Origin: Sesamum alatum
Taxonomy: Eukaryota; Streptophyta; Magnoliopsida; Lamiales; Pedaliaceae
NCBI GenBank assembly: GCA_034509735.1
Contig: JACGWO010000008.1
Span: 13,589,864 to 13,653,863 of the forward strand
DNA length: 64,000 bases
Direction: 5' to 3'
Numbering within the stretch: position 1 is the first letter of the stretch; every line of letters begins with the position of its first letter. Positions 8,577-21,420 of the stretch are shown here, one piece after another. Under the pieces are notes generated by a model. It did not search any database, was not told the origin of the DNA, and was given only the letters and a program-made list of their open reading frames with translations. The position numbers and the translations under genes are program-made.

Positions 8577-11500
8577 GTTGTTACAACATGTCGACTACTC
8601 CATTTAATTGTTCCCCACTACACCTCCTAATGCCATTGTGAGTAGGGCGAATGCACCCTTAACTTTGCTCTCAACACCAACAACATCTCCTGGGTAGGCA
8701 AAATTGAAAAAAAGTTGATCCTGGGTTTACAGCTAGTGTTCATCACAAAGCGCACAGGTAGAGTTGTGTTGCTACAGACATAGCTTGAGAGTAGCCAATT
8801 CTGTTGCACAGCTAACCATAAATAGATTCTGGGGAATTTTCAATAGACACTGCATCAGGGTCAGCCATTGCACATTTTCCCGCTTATCCAGGAACAAGCT
8901 GACGACCGACTCTATATGATACCGACCGGAGGGTAACTTCCAACAGATTGTATCTGTTTCTCACAACTCATGTAAGTTCTGAAGTGCCTCTGAAAGGATC
9001 GTCAATACTCGCTCCGGCCATCCCAAACGCCTTTATCAATTACAGTAGATAGGCGCTCCATCGTTGGAAGGCAATCCAGCTGCAATGAGGCATTTGGGTA
9101 CCTATGCTGCAATATACCCAACAGATGCCATGGTTCTTTCCATAATAAGCCCCCAGTGCCAATCTGGTATTGCATAGTGGAAGCCAGCTCCAGTCGCAGC
9201 TTTAGTAACTGCTTCCACCCCTAAGCTTGAGTTCATGCCAATCTGCCATACAAACTTGCCCCTAATTCTATGCTGCAGTATCCAAGAAACCTATACAGAC
9301 TCCGTTTTCTTCTTACCACATCCCACAAATGACGAAGCATTAGAGCTCTGTTCATAGCTAAGAGATTCGTGATGCCCAAGCCACCAGACTTCTTTGGGAA
9401 GCAAACGAGTTCCCATAAGACCTTACTATACCCGTGATTTGGGTTACCTTCCCACAATACCGATGCATTCTCTTCTCAAGCTCCCGTATAACACCCTTTA
9501 GAAGACGAAACATGAGAGCCCAATAAATGTACATAGCAGCCAATACAGACTTAATCAGTTGCACTCGGCCGGCAAAGGACAAAGAATACGTACCCCTGCT
9601 GATTCTATCTCCCAGCTTAGTGATTAGTGGTCTAAAGTTAGCAACGCTAGGCTTGGAGGCCATAAGGGGTTCCAAATACTTAACTGACAACGTCACCTCC
9701 TGAAATCCCAGCATGTGGAGTAGGGGATCTCCACCAGCTGCTGATTTAGACAATATAAGCTGGTTGTTCCCGAATTTACATGGAGGCCAGACACCTCAGA
9801 GAACTCGTGTAGTACCCCCTGAAATAGACCTAGGGATTCTCTTTCTACGCTAGAAAACAACACGATGTCATCTGCATACCTCAACATCACCAATTGTTGA
9901 TCATAGCACTTCCATTGAAAGTAAAACTCCTCGCTTAAGGCCACCCTCATCTTCAAGATAGTATGGAGTACCTCCAACACTAGAACAAATAGATAAGTCC
10001 CCTAGCCCCCGCGAAGAAGCCTGAGAGATCAATTATGCACACTATAAATGAAGCAGCCATGACGCACTCCATAACGCAGCCTATAAACTGCACTGGGAAC
10101 CCAAATAACCGTAGAGCCGCTTCCAAAAGTCCCATTCTTACCGTGTCATAGGATTTTCGGAGATCCATCTTAAGCACACAAAAAGAAGGCAACGTTGCTT
10201 GCTTGTATCCACTTAGCAACTCTTGAGCGAGCAGGACATTGTCACTAATCTTTCTACTCGGAACGAAAACATTTTGGTTAATATCTACCAAGTTCTGCAG
10301 CACTACTTGCAGTCCAGCAACAAGAATCTTTGAAATCAATCTATAAAGGACATTGCAGCAGGCAATTGGCCTATACTCGCCCACACTTGTAGGCACGTGT
10401 ACCTTGGGTACTAGAGCAATCAGAGTACTATTAATTTGTTTAAGCAATCTCCCGTTCGTGAAAAACTTTTGCACTGCCAACGTAATTTCACTCCCTACCA
10501 CATCCCAGGCCTATTGTAAAAACTCTGCTCTGTACTCGTCCGGACCTGGGACTTGTCAGGTTTCATGGAGAATATCGCTTCCCTATCTTCTAGCTAGGTA
10601 ACCAAAGCTATCAGTGCCACGCCATCTACATCAATCACGCTGCCATGTAACCAAGAGAGGATATGAGTAAGGTGTACATGCATGTTCCTCCTCTCACCCC
10701 AAATAAAATCCTTAAATTACCGCACAAATTTGTGTACCACTGCTTCAGGGTCAGTAAGAGTGATACCACTGTGATCATTAATTTGCTAAATCTGATGAAA
10801 GGCCCTCTTAGAAGCCACTTTCTTGAAAAAGATCTCCGTGCATTTATCACCATCCTTCAACCAGTGTGGTTTGTCTAGGAGCTTCAACATTCTCTGCTCT
10901 TGCACCAATGCGTTCGCATACACAAGGCGGCATAGCTTTTCTATTTCTAAAAGAATATCCATCCGTAGAAACTAATGCACTTACTCATAAATTTCGGCAA
11001 GAAAACTAGCGATCACCGCCAAGTCCCCCTTCATATGTTGTTCCCTTCGAAACACATGTATTAGCAATTTCAATTTTTGAGTCACCACATACATCCTAGT
11101 GCCATAAATCTCATGCCTCCAAATCTCCTTTATTTTCTGTCTAAAATCCCTCATCTTCGCCATGTAGTTATCATATCAGAACGTAGCTTGTCCTTCGCGG
11201 TTATCATTCTCCATCCAGGATGAAAGAGTGATCCAAGTTCTCGAGGTGCTGCAAATGTAGAAAAAATTAGGTCTAGCATCAAGCCAAGCCTCGTTGCCCA
11301 ACACCCTATCAAGTCATTTCCACAAACTTCGTCTTCCACCAATTTGGTTATGCCATGAGAAGTGTTGTCCCTACATAGGCTAAATGTGCAGCCTTGCTTA
11401 TGTGATAAAGATTCTAATGTCCTAACAACCTACATCCATTTCAGCCAACAACCCACAGACTTCACTATAGTCAACTATCGTGTTGAAGTCCCCCAACAGC

Positions 11501-11961
11501 AGCCACGGTGCCTCTTCCAACACCTTCGTGTGTCTACTGGTTTCATCCCAAAGATGTCGACGTTCATAGCTATCATTCGATCCATAAATAACAGTCATGT
11601 AGTGTAGATCATTCATGGCTCTTTGGCGAACGTGACAGTGGATGAATTGCATATGGACCTCCAAAACCTCAACATGTACAGCGTCGTCCTTCCAACCCAC
11701 CATATCTGAGTACCCAAACCCCCCGGTATAATCCTAAACCATTTCCACTGTCCTCAAATACCCAAACCCCTCGGTATAATCTTGAAACCATTTTCACTGT
11801 CCTCGAACCACCTGCTGCACAAAAGAAACATTTTGAGCCACAACCCTCGTCTCTAAAAGCCCAATAAACTCCAAGTTAAACTCCTGTATAAGTGCTCTAA
11901 CAGCATACTGGTGGTCTCGCCTATTGAGACCCCTAACAGTCCATGAAGCTATGTGTGTCAT
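8577..11961 (-). pseudogene. LINE ORF2: endonuclease, reverse transcriptase, RNase H
   Basis: ORF2 would nick target DNA and copy the LINE RNA into it. The likely start is the ATG at 11961, giving MTHIASWTVRGLNRRDHQ, the usual N-terminus of plant LINE endonucleases. LLLGDFNTIVDYSEVCG near 11500 is the endonuclease GDFN motif. Reverse transcriptase blocks include ALVPKVHVPTSVGEYRPIAC and the catalytic YADDIVLFSS near 9870. The thumb region (SFAGRVQLIKSVL) and the GGLGITNLLAMNRALMLRHL block follow. RNase H-like remnants end near 8600. The frame shifts repeatedly, stops occur, and a 48-bp tandem duplication sits at 11711-11808, so it is non-functional. Confidence 0.85.
11711..11808. repeat. 48-bp tandem duplication in LINE ORF2
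   Basis: TACCCAAACCCC starts at 11711 and 11759. Both units continue with CGGTATAATC and CACTGTCCTC. It lies in the endonuclease part and adds to its inactivation. Confidence 0.85.
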
Positions 11962-12176
11962 GAGCAACCCTCTTGAGGGCTGCGTACATTAAGGCCCTTG
12001 ACATGAACGTTAAGATTGCCATCCTCCTCCACACCTTGCAATAAATCAAATTTTTTAAAACACAACAATCTCCTTTGTTTTCCCATGATCCAGAATCGGC
12101 GATTACTCGCTTACTAGCTTCTCAGATAGCTCTCCACGCTCGTACCACGACAAATAAACTTGAATCGGAAATTGCT

Positions 12177-12338
12177 TTACAGGCTTCTTATTAAGGACAC
12201 ATATATCTGGCTTGTGCCCAAAGGCCCTAAAAGCGTGCATTTACCTGGAAGCGATTCATATTCTATTGGGATTGTGCATGGACCGCACTCTTTACAATCA
12301 ACTGGCAGTAGCATGATGACAATATGCTTAGGTAGCAC
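12177..12338 (-). pseudogene. LINE ORF1, C-terminal part
   Basis: Reading leftward from the Athila junction gives LPKHIVIMLLP and YESLPGKC, which resemble the segment before the zinc knuckle of DUF4283-type LINE ORF1 proteins. The cysteines after PGKC are lost. Its N-terminal part is at 24116-25154, across the Athila-like insertion. Confidence 0.75.
12334..12338. repeat. Target site duplication AGCAC, left
   Basis: Identical to 23813-23817 on the other side of the Athila-like element. Confidence 0.9.
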
Positions 12339-13614
12339 TGATCGGTTGTCGAAGCCGTCAAATATAAAAACTAATTCTAAACTGTAGTAGTCGTGGAAAT
12401 AATTCGAATCCCTAGGAAAATATTGATTAATTTCTCGATCTAATTGTAGTAACAAAAAGGGGGTATGAATTGAGTACTTGGTATGAATGAACTAGAACTA
12501 AATTAAGAAAAAGCAAGAGTAAATAACTGAGATGAGATTATAGATGAAAAGTCCAATTCAAGGGGTTCGTCACACCAATCGTTATATCTATCATAGGTCA
12601 CTAAGGGATAATCCCATAACCAAGCATTCAACTTTGAAATTCATTAGGATAGCCATAACAAATTCCCGTTTTCCTATTGTAATGGACTTGACTCAAGCAT
12701 CTAAATCCAAACTTATTATATTAAGACTGGGCACGATAGCGTTCCATATCACATCAATAATAGCATTTGCATCAATGAAAACAGTTGAATCTAGATCAAA
12801 CAATCGAGATGGCTGCAATTATCTAACCTAGTTTCCTCGTCCCCACAAATAAATCATGCAAATCACATAATAAATTTGCTCGCTACTTATATCACTCATT
12901 CATGACAATTACGGATCACTGAACTCATGGATAGCAATAGAATAATTAATATCGAATTGAATTGTCAGATCTATCAATAATAATAATTCCGTTCACAGTA
13001 AATCAAGACGAGAAATACTTGGCGAAATCAGATAAATTCAAGACCTCAAAAACATAACAATTAGGTTTAACGTTTCCCTTGAATCGGAATAGAAATATTA
13101 GCTACTAAACATGTTCACAGCAAAACAAGATATTTTCTAAATGAAAGCATGATTTCGGAGGAAGAGAGAAAAACGATGATCAAAAGATGTTTCTTCTCTG
13201 CGTTCTTATCTTCCCTTTATACTTGAGAGTCCCCCTTCAATGCGACTTCAGAGTCCTCATTTCATGCAACTTCAAAGTCCTCTGTTCATGCAACTTCAAA
13301 GTCCTCTTTTTATGCGTGTCTCTTCTGTAAAATCAGGAAAGAGATCTTTTCAAAACTCTTCTTCTTTTCCCGCACAGACTCGAGTGTTGGATAGGGCGTG
13401 ATCACGCCCTAATGGTTGTTCAAGTCTGCTCATGACTGTTTGTACTTGATCTTTTTTTCTGTTTTCCTTTGGGGCTTTTTAACTTCTTTTCTTCACAACG
13501 GGTCAATATCGATCCTTCATTCAAAAACCGCATAATTCGATTATAAATGGGAAGAAAACCTTTTAAAACCATTCGAATTAAGCATGCGTATGAGAGATGA
13601 AATGCACCCTATCA
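12339..13614 (-). repeat. 3' LTR of Athila-like element
   Basis: Begins TGATCGGTTGTCGAAG and ends CCCTATCA on the + strand, 1276 bp. It aligns along its length to 22540-23812. Confidence 0.93.
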
Positions 13615-13630
13615 AATTCCCCCACACCGA
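13615..13630 (-). other. Polypurine tract of Athila-like element
   Basis: On the - strand GGTGTGGGGGAATT directly precedes the 3' LTR; purine-rich GTGTGGGGGAATT is usual for this lineage. Confidence 0.65.
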
Positions 13631-15397
13631 AATAATGCTTGTCCTCAAGCATCCCTTGACTCAAAATGCACGAATTATCCAAGTAGCCATACCCAAATTT
13701 TCCTTCATGTTAGTCAAGTATATCCCTTAATCAAATAGGTCTTCACAGATTAAGAAGAGATAGCAATATTGAGAATAATGACTAATGGCATTAATACAAC
13801 AAGCACGTTTCCCATTGACTTTATCAATCATAAACGAAACAAGTCTCAACACTCCTCACTAGGATGTCTCTCAAATCACTCGAAAAGTGTTTAAGGAATT
13901 TTTGTCACACTCAAATCAAGACATTAGAGTGCAATTGCCATAGGCTTGCTTGTGAATCAAATCTCCACTACTGCAAAATGCTTATCAATGCATAAATCAA
14001 AGGGTCTTAACATGGTTGTAATGGGGCTAGGGCCAAGGTGTGTCAAGAGAGGTCAAATTGTGGCTCATGAATTCAAAAAGGATGATATCAACTTAGTTGT
14101 TTGTATTCCCCAACTCATTGCTTTTTTTCTTCCACACCCAAGTGTTTCTTTCGTACATGATTTTTTGTTTTCAGTTTCACTTTCCTCTTTGAACCTTTTC
14201 CTCTTTTTCTTTCTTTTTTCCCCATTCATCATTTTTTTCTTCTTCTCTTTTTTTTTTTATTTTTTCTTTCTTCGTTGCTCCCCTTTGCAATTTTTTTTCT
14301 TGGGTCCAGCAACATGTCTACCATATGCCCCTTGAACCACTTCACTAGCTCTTTTTTGCGTCGACTTACAAGCAACCATATTAACATCATCCCTTGAAAG
14401 GGTTCAAAAATCTCTGCAGGCAATACAAAGAAGGGGATAATCGGCTGAAAATGCGGTTTAACTAGAGGCCAAGGCTCAAATGAGTTTTCTAAGGGTGAGT
14501 TTTTGGCAGGCTCTTTTCAAGGTTAATCGGCTATTCCTAAGTGCCCTTATCACTTTCATACACCAATATGCAAGAATGCGGCCTCGAAATGTATTACACA
14601 AGCAAGTTCTAGAATGCACACACTAAGTCCGATGCCCTCAATTGAAAGAAATATACAAGCAATATTTGAATACAAGTGCTTTGGCTCAAAATCTCACATA
14701 AAGGGTTTTAGTGTTGATTCTTGAATGTTGTTCGTTTAATGCAATCAATGGGACATTCTTCACACAAGAATTTTTTTTTCTATGCCACTAGTGTTCGTTC
14801 CGCCTACTAATCTCACTTAAACCACAAATTCCTATTAGGTTCAGGGACAACACAAAACAACATGCAAGGAATTTAGTTCAAGTTACAGGACAATCCACAC
14901 ATTTCGTTTCAAGATCAACTCATTTCAAGCACAAATTACGGTGTTCATGACACATAATGAATCCCAAAAATAGCATTTTTACTCAGAAATTTCACTCCAC
15001 AAAAATCAATCCCAACACCAATATTAAACAATGTCAGCAACACAGAATCACAAGAATTATTAAGCCCATAACCACATTCACCACCATACCAACTCATGCA
15101 CAAATCTCCCCCACACCAAGTGCATACGTTATCCCCAATGTATGCACATAAAACCACATATAACAAGGGAATGAAAAGTGAAAGAGAAATAGAGAGCATC
15201 CCTGAAATATGTGGTGACGGCAAACCGAGCTAGGCGGGGGGTGGGGGGGTATAGATACCCCCAAAGCAGTCAAGACTGTGTCAAGCTTGCGGTACATCCA
15301 TGCATCAGAGAGCTCCAGCCGGGTCAGTCGGCCTTCGATGGCGTCCGAGGGTGGGGTGGGCGGTGGCTGTTAGCGGCGGTTTGGGCGCTCTTCAACG
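13631..15397 (-). other. Long 3' untranslated region of Athila-like element
   Basis: No coding sequence recognised. It includes a T/C-rich stretch at 14160-14300 (A/G-rich on the sense strand) and a G run near 15236-15249. Short ORFs over it show no family signal. Confidence 0.6.
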
Positions 15398-16400
15398 TCA
15401 AGCCAAATGTAAATCATGATTAGACAAGTTCAAAACACCCAAATTGACCGCAAGGTGGGTAATTAATGACCCAAAGCAAACATGCTTAGAAGAAGTGGCA
15501 ACAGTTTGAAATTGGGATGCAAGCCAAGCACCTAGATTCACATGCACCCTATTGATCATGCTCCAAATAAAAAACAACTCAACCTTAGAGCATGTACCCA
15601 CAGTGGCCCGACGCCCCGAAAAATTAAAAGCAAGGAAACGTTGCATATAGATCCATTCAAATTGGCGCAAGTAACGTCCCTTCGACCGATTAGGGTGATA
15701 TACCCAGAGGTCCTTGGACAACTCCCTCCACACAGAGATGGGTTCAAAAACACCATAATCAGGCAAAGCTTCACAGTACTCTTGTGATGCTAAATACTCA
15801 TCATGCACAAAACCCATAGCAAGATTGAAAAAATTTATGCTCATTTTAAAATCTTTACCAAGCAATCAAAAACGAATAACATTGGATTCAGTGAGCGTAA
15901 AAGGGTCCGGTTTGTTGAAAACGAAAGTAGTATAGAATGCACGAATCAACTCAACAAACACAGGCATACAGATATGGGCAAACTCACGCCATTGCATATT
16001 AAAGAGCAAAGCATCAATACTACCACGGATACCCAATGCCTCTAACGACGGAAAATGCAGAGACTTACCGAGGTTAAGTGGCTGAGTTTTAATAACAGAG
16101 TGTCTTTTCTTGTGTTCTTTAGATGTGAAGTGGAGGTGACCTGCGAGGTCCATCGTGGCTGTGGACGGAATACCGGCGGTAGAGCTGAATCGACCTTGTT
16201 TTCGGTAAGTATCCCGGAGGGGAGCTGCCGAGGAAGTCCCGGTGCATCAAAAAGTGGGTCTGCAGCAAAGTATCGTCTGCCGTCGGAGCAGGTGGCGGTG
16301 GTGGTTCGATCGGAGAGCCCGTCGGCGGCGGCGGCTGCGGTTCCGCAGGGATATAGGATGGAGCGCGGCGTCGATTGCCTCCTTTCCGAATGGGAGCCAT
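15398..16400 (-). pseudogene. Athila env-like / plant transposon protein gene
   Basis: This gene lies after integrase, in the place of the envelope-like ORF of Athila elements. The probable start is MAPIRKGG at 16400, followed by a proline-rich segment. After a frame change, 15866-16153 holds PVFVELIRAFYTTFVF. A further frame at 15398-15865 holds WRELSKD, YMQRFLAFNFSGR and NLGAWLASQF, ending with LITHLAVNLGV. The order and spacing fit the so-called putative plant transposon protein domain. Its role is not established; an envelope function is only an old proposal. At least one frameshift separates the parts. No signal peptide or clear membrane segment was seen. Confidence 0.7.
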
Positions 16401-17119
16401 CGTGAAAATAAGGAGCACGCCTTGGAGAGAGACAGGAGCAACGGTGGCGACAAGAAAGTGGCAGCGATGGTGGCGTCGCGACTCGGACAGCAGCAGCGAT
16501 GGAGTAGCATCAGCGTCTTCGCGGCGTCGCGACTCGAAAAACAACAACGGTGGAGCAGTGGCGGCGGCGGCGGCACGTAGGTGGATGGAACAACGACGGC
16601 GGACGACAGCGGCTGTCGGCGGCTGGTTGGTGGCTGCAAGGGAAGTGGAAAAATTAGGGCTTGCAAAGTGTATTTGGTCTAATTGACCGACCCCCTTTTA
16701 TGTCTTGCACCAATTTTTTGGGAAATAAGAATAAGGAAAGAAGAAAATAAAAATTAATAAAATGGATAATAGAAAGAAGATGCAGATATTTTTCCCACTT
16801 TTAGGCGTGATCACACCTAAACAGCCCCTCAAGTCTGTACATCTAGTGGAAAGTCGTCGAGGTCGGTGTCTGCTTAAGACAGAAGAGACAGTGGGATAAG
16901 GCGTGATCACGCCTTATCTCGCTGTGAGGTCTGTCGGACCAATTAACATGGTGCTGCATTTGGCATCGAACGGGTGAACGTCAACTCTGCGTAGGTGAGA
17001 AGTAAAATCCTAAACTAAAATTTCAAAATAAAGCATATAAAATGTCGGGTCACCTCTCGACAAGCGCAATTGTTTAACGTAGTTATGCTCGGTAGATGAT
17101 CTCATTATCCTTGCTTGGA
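16401..17119 (-). other. Spacer between integrase and env-like gene
   Basis: Contains GC-rich, arginine/serine-coding low-complexity sequence (16401-16670) read open on both strands, then AT-rich DNA. GGCGTGATCACGCC-type palindromes occur near 16805 and 16900, also found in the LTRs near 13398. I see no reliable gene. Confidence 0.5.
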
Positions 17120-18330
17120 CTACGAAGGTGATGCCAAAGCAATATCCACGGGATTACCTATATCATCACCTCGGAGAAAGGGTTTCAAACGATGGCCATT
17201 TACCTTGAACATTTTTCCCGTGTCCAAACTTTGAATTTCTACTGCACCATAAGGAAAAATATTAGAAACCTCAAAGCGACCAATCGAACGTGAACGCAGC
17301 TTACCTGGCATTAGTTTCAGACGAGAGTTGTAAAGGAGGACCTTCTGACCCACGTGAAATTGTTTTCGCAGGATTTTATTATCATAAAATGTCTTTGTCT
17401 TCTCCTTATAAATTCACGTATTTTCATACGCATCCAAACACAGCTCCTCTAACTCTTGCAATTGAAGCTTACACTCCATCCCGGCCTTGCCCAAGTCCAA
17501 ATTGCATTTTGCACTGCCCAATAAGCTTTTTGTTCGATCTCTACGGGTAAGTGGCATGTCTTTCCAAACACCAATCGATAGGCAGACATCCCTGTGGGGG
17601 TTTTATACGCTGTCCTATATGCCCATAAAGCATCATCCAAACATCAGCTCCAATCCTTCCTTCCGGGACTCACTGTTTTCTCCAAAATGGACTTCATTTC
17701 TTGATTTGACACATCTTCTTGGCCATTCGTCTGTGGATGATAGGTTGTTGCCACACGATGGTGAACGCCATACTTCTTGAACAAGGCCCCCACTGCCTGA
17801 TTGCAAAAATGACTCCCTTGGTCACTGATCAGTGCTCGTGGGACTCCAAACCTGTTAAAAATATGGGTCTTGACAAAAACCTATGACAGTAGCAGAATCA
17901 TCAGTCCGAGTGGCCTTTGCTTCCACCCATTTCGAAACATAATCCGCAACCAAAAGTATGTAAGAAAAACCCACAAGACGATGGGAATGGACCCATAAAA
18001 TCAATACCCCATACATCAAATATCTCAACAATCAGAATTGGAGTTGGGGGCATCTCATTCTTATGAGACACTATCCCCGTACGTTGGCATCTATCACACT
18101 ATTTGTAAAAGTCATAGGCATCTTTGAACAAGGTGTTCCAACACAACCCACAATCCAGTACCTTCCTAGCCGTGCATTTAGGACCAAAGTGACCCCCGCA
18201 TGCAAAATTATGACAGAAAATTAAGACAGAGTGATGCTCATCATTAGGTACACAACGCCTTATCACTTGATCTGAACAAAAACGCAATAGATAAGGGTCA
18301 TCCCATACATAATATTTTGCCTCACTCTTA
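17120..18330 (-). pseudogene. pol: Integrase of Athila-like element
   Basis: Integrase would insert the cDNA into the genome. Reading leftward, 18099-18287 carries the zinc-binding HHCC region (DEHHSVLIFCHN, then CGLCWNTLF). The DDE core follows in broken frames: [10 protein letters not shown] near 18010 with the first aspartate, LISDQGSHF near 17820 with the second, and a QEMKSILEK segment near 17690. [20 protein letters not shown] (17449-17640) and the C-terminal [16 protein letters not shown] block (17120-17353) follow. The domain order is normal; several frameshifts break it. The stop after ALASPS at 17120 ends pol. Confidence 0.87.
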
Positions 18331-18347
18331 ACTTTATCTATCTGAGC

Positions 18348-19860
18348 TCAACTAAGATCAGGGGGTAATGCACGAGCAACTAAATAGTTGACAATGATAG
18401 AGTACCAAGGGAACGTACCTTGCATCTTGAATAAATGTTCGTCAGGGAAAGTGTCAGAGATGGATAAGTCATCCTCCCTTCTTACCAATCGACTTAGGTG
18501 GTCGGCAACCGAGTTTTCCAAGCCCTTGCGGTCTTTTATGGTCACGTCGAATTCTTGAAGCAACAGGATCCACAGGATCAATCGAGGTTTATATTCCTTC
18601 TTGGACAGTAAGTACTTGAGCGTTGCATGGTCAGAAAACACCACAATTTTACAACCAAGTAAATAAGACTGGAATTTATCTAGTGCAAAAACAATAGCTA
18701 GAAGCTCTTTTTCCGTCGTGGAGTAGTTGCACTGCGCTGCGTCCAAAGTCTTTGAGGCGTAGTAAATCACATGATGCCTTTGTCCAAACTGCTGCCCTAA
18801 AACAATGCCCACCGCATAATTGCTGGCATCGCACATGACTTCAAATGGTAGGTTCCAATCCGGTGGTTGAATGATGGGAGTGCTTGTTAAAGATCTTTTC
18901 AACTCGCCAAATGCCTTTTGACAATCTTGACCAAAGTCGAATTTTGCATCTTTTTGCAGCAGTTGAGATAGAAGTTGGGTGATCTTTGCAAAGTCTTTTA
19001 TAAATCTCCGATAGAAACCTACATGTCCAAGAAACGAACGAACTTCCCTAACGCAGGTAGGGTAAGGTAAGTTCACAATCAAGTCAATCTTTGCTTTGTC
19101 TACCTCAATGCCTCTTGATGATATTACATGCCCTAGAAGAATGCCTTGGTCTACCATGAAATGACACTTTTCAAAATTAAGAACCAAGTTAGTTTCTATG
19201 CACCTCCGAAAGACCTTTGCAAGGTGACCCAAACACTCATCAAATGAACCACCATACACAGTAAAGTCATCCATGAATACTTCAATGCATTTCTCAATGT
19301 ACTCTGAAAAGATACTCATCATACACCTTTGGAACGTACCTGGGGCATTGCACAACCCGAAGGGCATTCGTCTAAATGCGAAGGTACCGAAAGGGCATGT
19401 GAAGGTTGTCTTTTCTTGATCCTCTTGCGCGATGGCAATTTTATAATATCCTGAAAACCCATCAAGAAAACAAAAGTAAGATTTTTCCGTAAGTCGTTCT
19501 AACATTTGGTCAATGAAGGGTAACGGGAAATGATCCTTGCGTGTTGCTAGATTTAGGCTCCTAAAGTCTATACACATACGCCAATCATTTTGCACTCTCA
19601 TCGGCACCAACTCGTCATTTTAATTTTTTACCACCGTCATACCTGTTTTCTTTGGTACCACGTGTACCGGACTCACCCAAGCACAATCAGAGATAGGGAA
19701 TATTATACCTTCATCCAAAAGCTTTAGGATTTCTTTCATTACCACTTCTTTTAGTGTTGGATTGAGTCTCCTCTGTGGCTACCGCGATGGTTTGGTATTG
19801 TCTTCCAAGTGGATTCGGTGAATGCACATTACCGGGCTTATACCCTTGATGTCGGCTAAC
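18348..19860 (-). pseudogene. pol: Reverse transcriptase and RNase H
   Basis: A 420-codon open stretch (18348-19610) carries most of the RT and RNase H. The catalytic box is FMDDFTVYG (residues 112-120 of that stretch), the F/YMDD form common in plant gypsy elements. Other RT blocks are [11 protein letters not shown] and [19 protein letters not shown]. RNase H begins near [14 protein letters not shown] and includes [14 protein letters not shown] and [12 protein letters not shown]. It ends near a VADHLSRL segment. The N-terminal RT segment (SPVHVVPKKTG) lies at 19630-19700, cut off by a stop near 19622, so the protein is broken although the core is well kept. Confidence 0.93.
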
Positions 19861-21117
19861 GTCCATCTAATCGCAGTCGATGCTCTCGGAGAAGCGTCAC
19901 CAACCTCTCTTCGTGTTCTTCCAGCAATTGATTGGATATGATGGCAGGCAAGGTTTCTCCGTCTCCCAAGTAGATGTACTTCAAGTCTTTCGGCAAGGGT
20001 TTCAGCTCTAGCTTAGGTGCCTGCAATACAGAAGGGAGCAACTTAGTATGTGTGGTAGAAATGCTCGATTCGTTAGAGGATGAAGGGTTCAATACTTCAC
20101 TAAGTGACTCAACAATATCATCATCATCTTCACATTCGTCCAATTCCATGATTAAGTCTAGTTCAGTACCAACATTCTCTTCATCAAACACATCGTGAAC
20201 CACTGAATCGACCATATCAACATGATAGAGTGCATGCAATTCATTTGGGTATTTCATAGCCTCAAAGATATTAAATTTGACAATTTCCCCATCAAATTCG
20301 ACAGATAAAGTACCATCATATACATCAATCTTTGTTTTTGAAGTTTTCATGAATGGTCTCCCAACAAGATCGATGCAGAGTTATTAAGTCCCTCAGCCCC
20401 TATTTTCAAGATGTAAAAATCTACCAGAAATAGTAAATCATTCACTTTCACTAATACATCCTCAACAATACCCATGGGACGCACATAAGAACGATCAGCC
20501 AACTGAATTATTACATTCGTTTCTTGCAGAGTGCTCAAGTTTAAAGCCTGGTAAAGAGAATACGGCATGACATTAATGGATGCTCCTAAGTCAAGCATAG
20601 CACGCTCGATTCGTCTACTACCAATCGTGCAAGGGAGTGTGAACATACCTGGATCCTTGCATTTTTTTGGTAATTTACGATTGATAACAGCTGAGACATT
20701 CTTACCAAAAATCACCCTCTCCTTATCTTTCAACTTCCTCTTGTTAGTGCACAATCCTTTCAAAAATTTGGCATACTTCGGAATTTGTTTGGTTGCATTC
20801 AACAGTGGTATGTTGATCTCTACCTTTTTTAAGGTGTCCAAAATTGCCTTCTCATGCTCGTCTTCCTTTGATTTGGACAACCTGTAGGGAAAAGGGAGTG
20901 GACAAGGGTTAGACGATGAGGGTGTGATTAAATCAGATTTTACCTGCTTGCTCTCTCCTCCGGTATCTTCAATCGTCTCCTCATCTCTTTTAGCTTTCTT
21001 TGATGCTGGTTCAATTGGTTCAAGCTCCTTACCACTCCGCAGTGTTATCGCACTAACATTCTCCTTTGGGTTTGTCTCTGTAACAGACGGGAGCTTCCCG
21101 GATGCTTGAGCTTTCAA
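19856..21117 (-). pseudogene. pro: Aspartic protease region
   Basis: The protease cleaves the Gag-Pol polyprotein. In the 20347-21117 reading the active-site motif is LDLGASINVMP (DLGAS at residues 176-180), preceded by KLPKKCKDPGMFTLPCTIG, a strong Athila-type signature. A frameshift near 20350 leads into 19856-20350, which continues with KTKIDVYDGTLSVEFDGE and a long acidic linker toward RT. The N-terminal 80 residues are charged and low-complexity. The catalytic aspartate is present but the frame break prevents a fused polyprotein. Confidence 0.88.
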
Positions 21118-21420
21118 CCTACTAACCGATGTCGCTAACTGCGCAAATTAGTTCCCCAAGTGTTGCAAGCTGGCCTATGTTTTTTGCATGTTCACCTCCA
21201 TCCTCTCTTGAAACTGTTAAGTCGTAATAGCTAGGGATTTGACGATATCCTCTAAACTCATGCTGGAATTTGATGCTTCATGTGGGGCTTGTATAGATGT
21301 CGGCGGAAGTCGGTTGAAAAATTGTGGTTATTGCCTTGATTGCTCCTCATAACTCCTATAACTGATGTTTGGGTGGTCTTTCCACCCTGGGTTGTAGAAA
21401 TTGGAGTAAGGATCATATTT

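Larger units (their letters stand above)
8561..12338 (-). mobile_element. L1-type LINE, 3' segment
   Basis: This is the 3' three-quarters of a plant L1-like non-LTR retrotransposon. Reading leftward it has the ORF1 end, ORF2 endonuclease, reverse transcriptase, and a degraded RNase H-like tail near 8577-8810. The rest of the element is at 23813-25547; the two were parted by the Athila-like insertion. No poly(A) tail is obvious at the left edge. Confidence 0.82.

Noticed and set aside
12544..12831. 95-codon ORF as a gene
   Set aside because: It lies entirely inside the 3' LTR of the Athila-like element and shows no protein-family signal.
16119..16686. Genes in the arginine/serine-rich open frames on the + strand
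   Set aside because: Low-complexity GC-rich DNA is open on both strands; only the - strand frame starting at 16400 leads into a recognisable domain.
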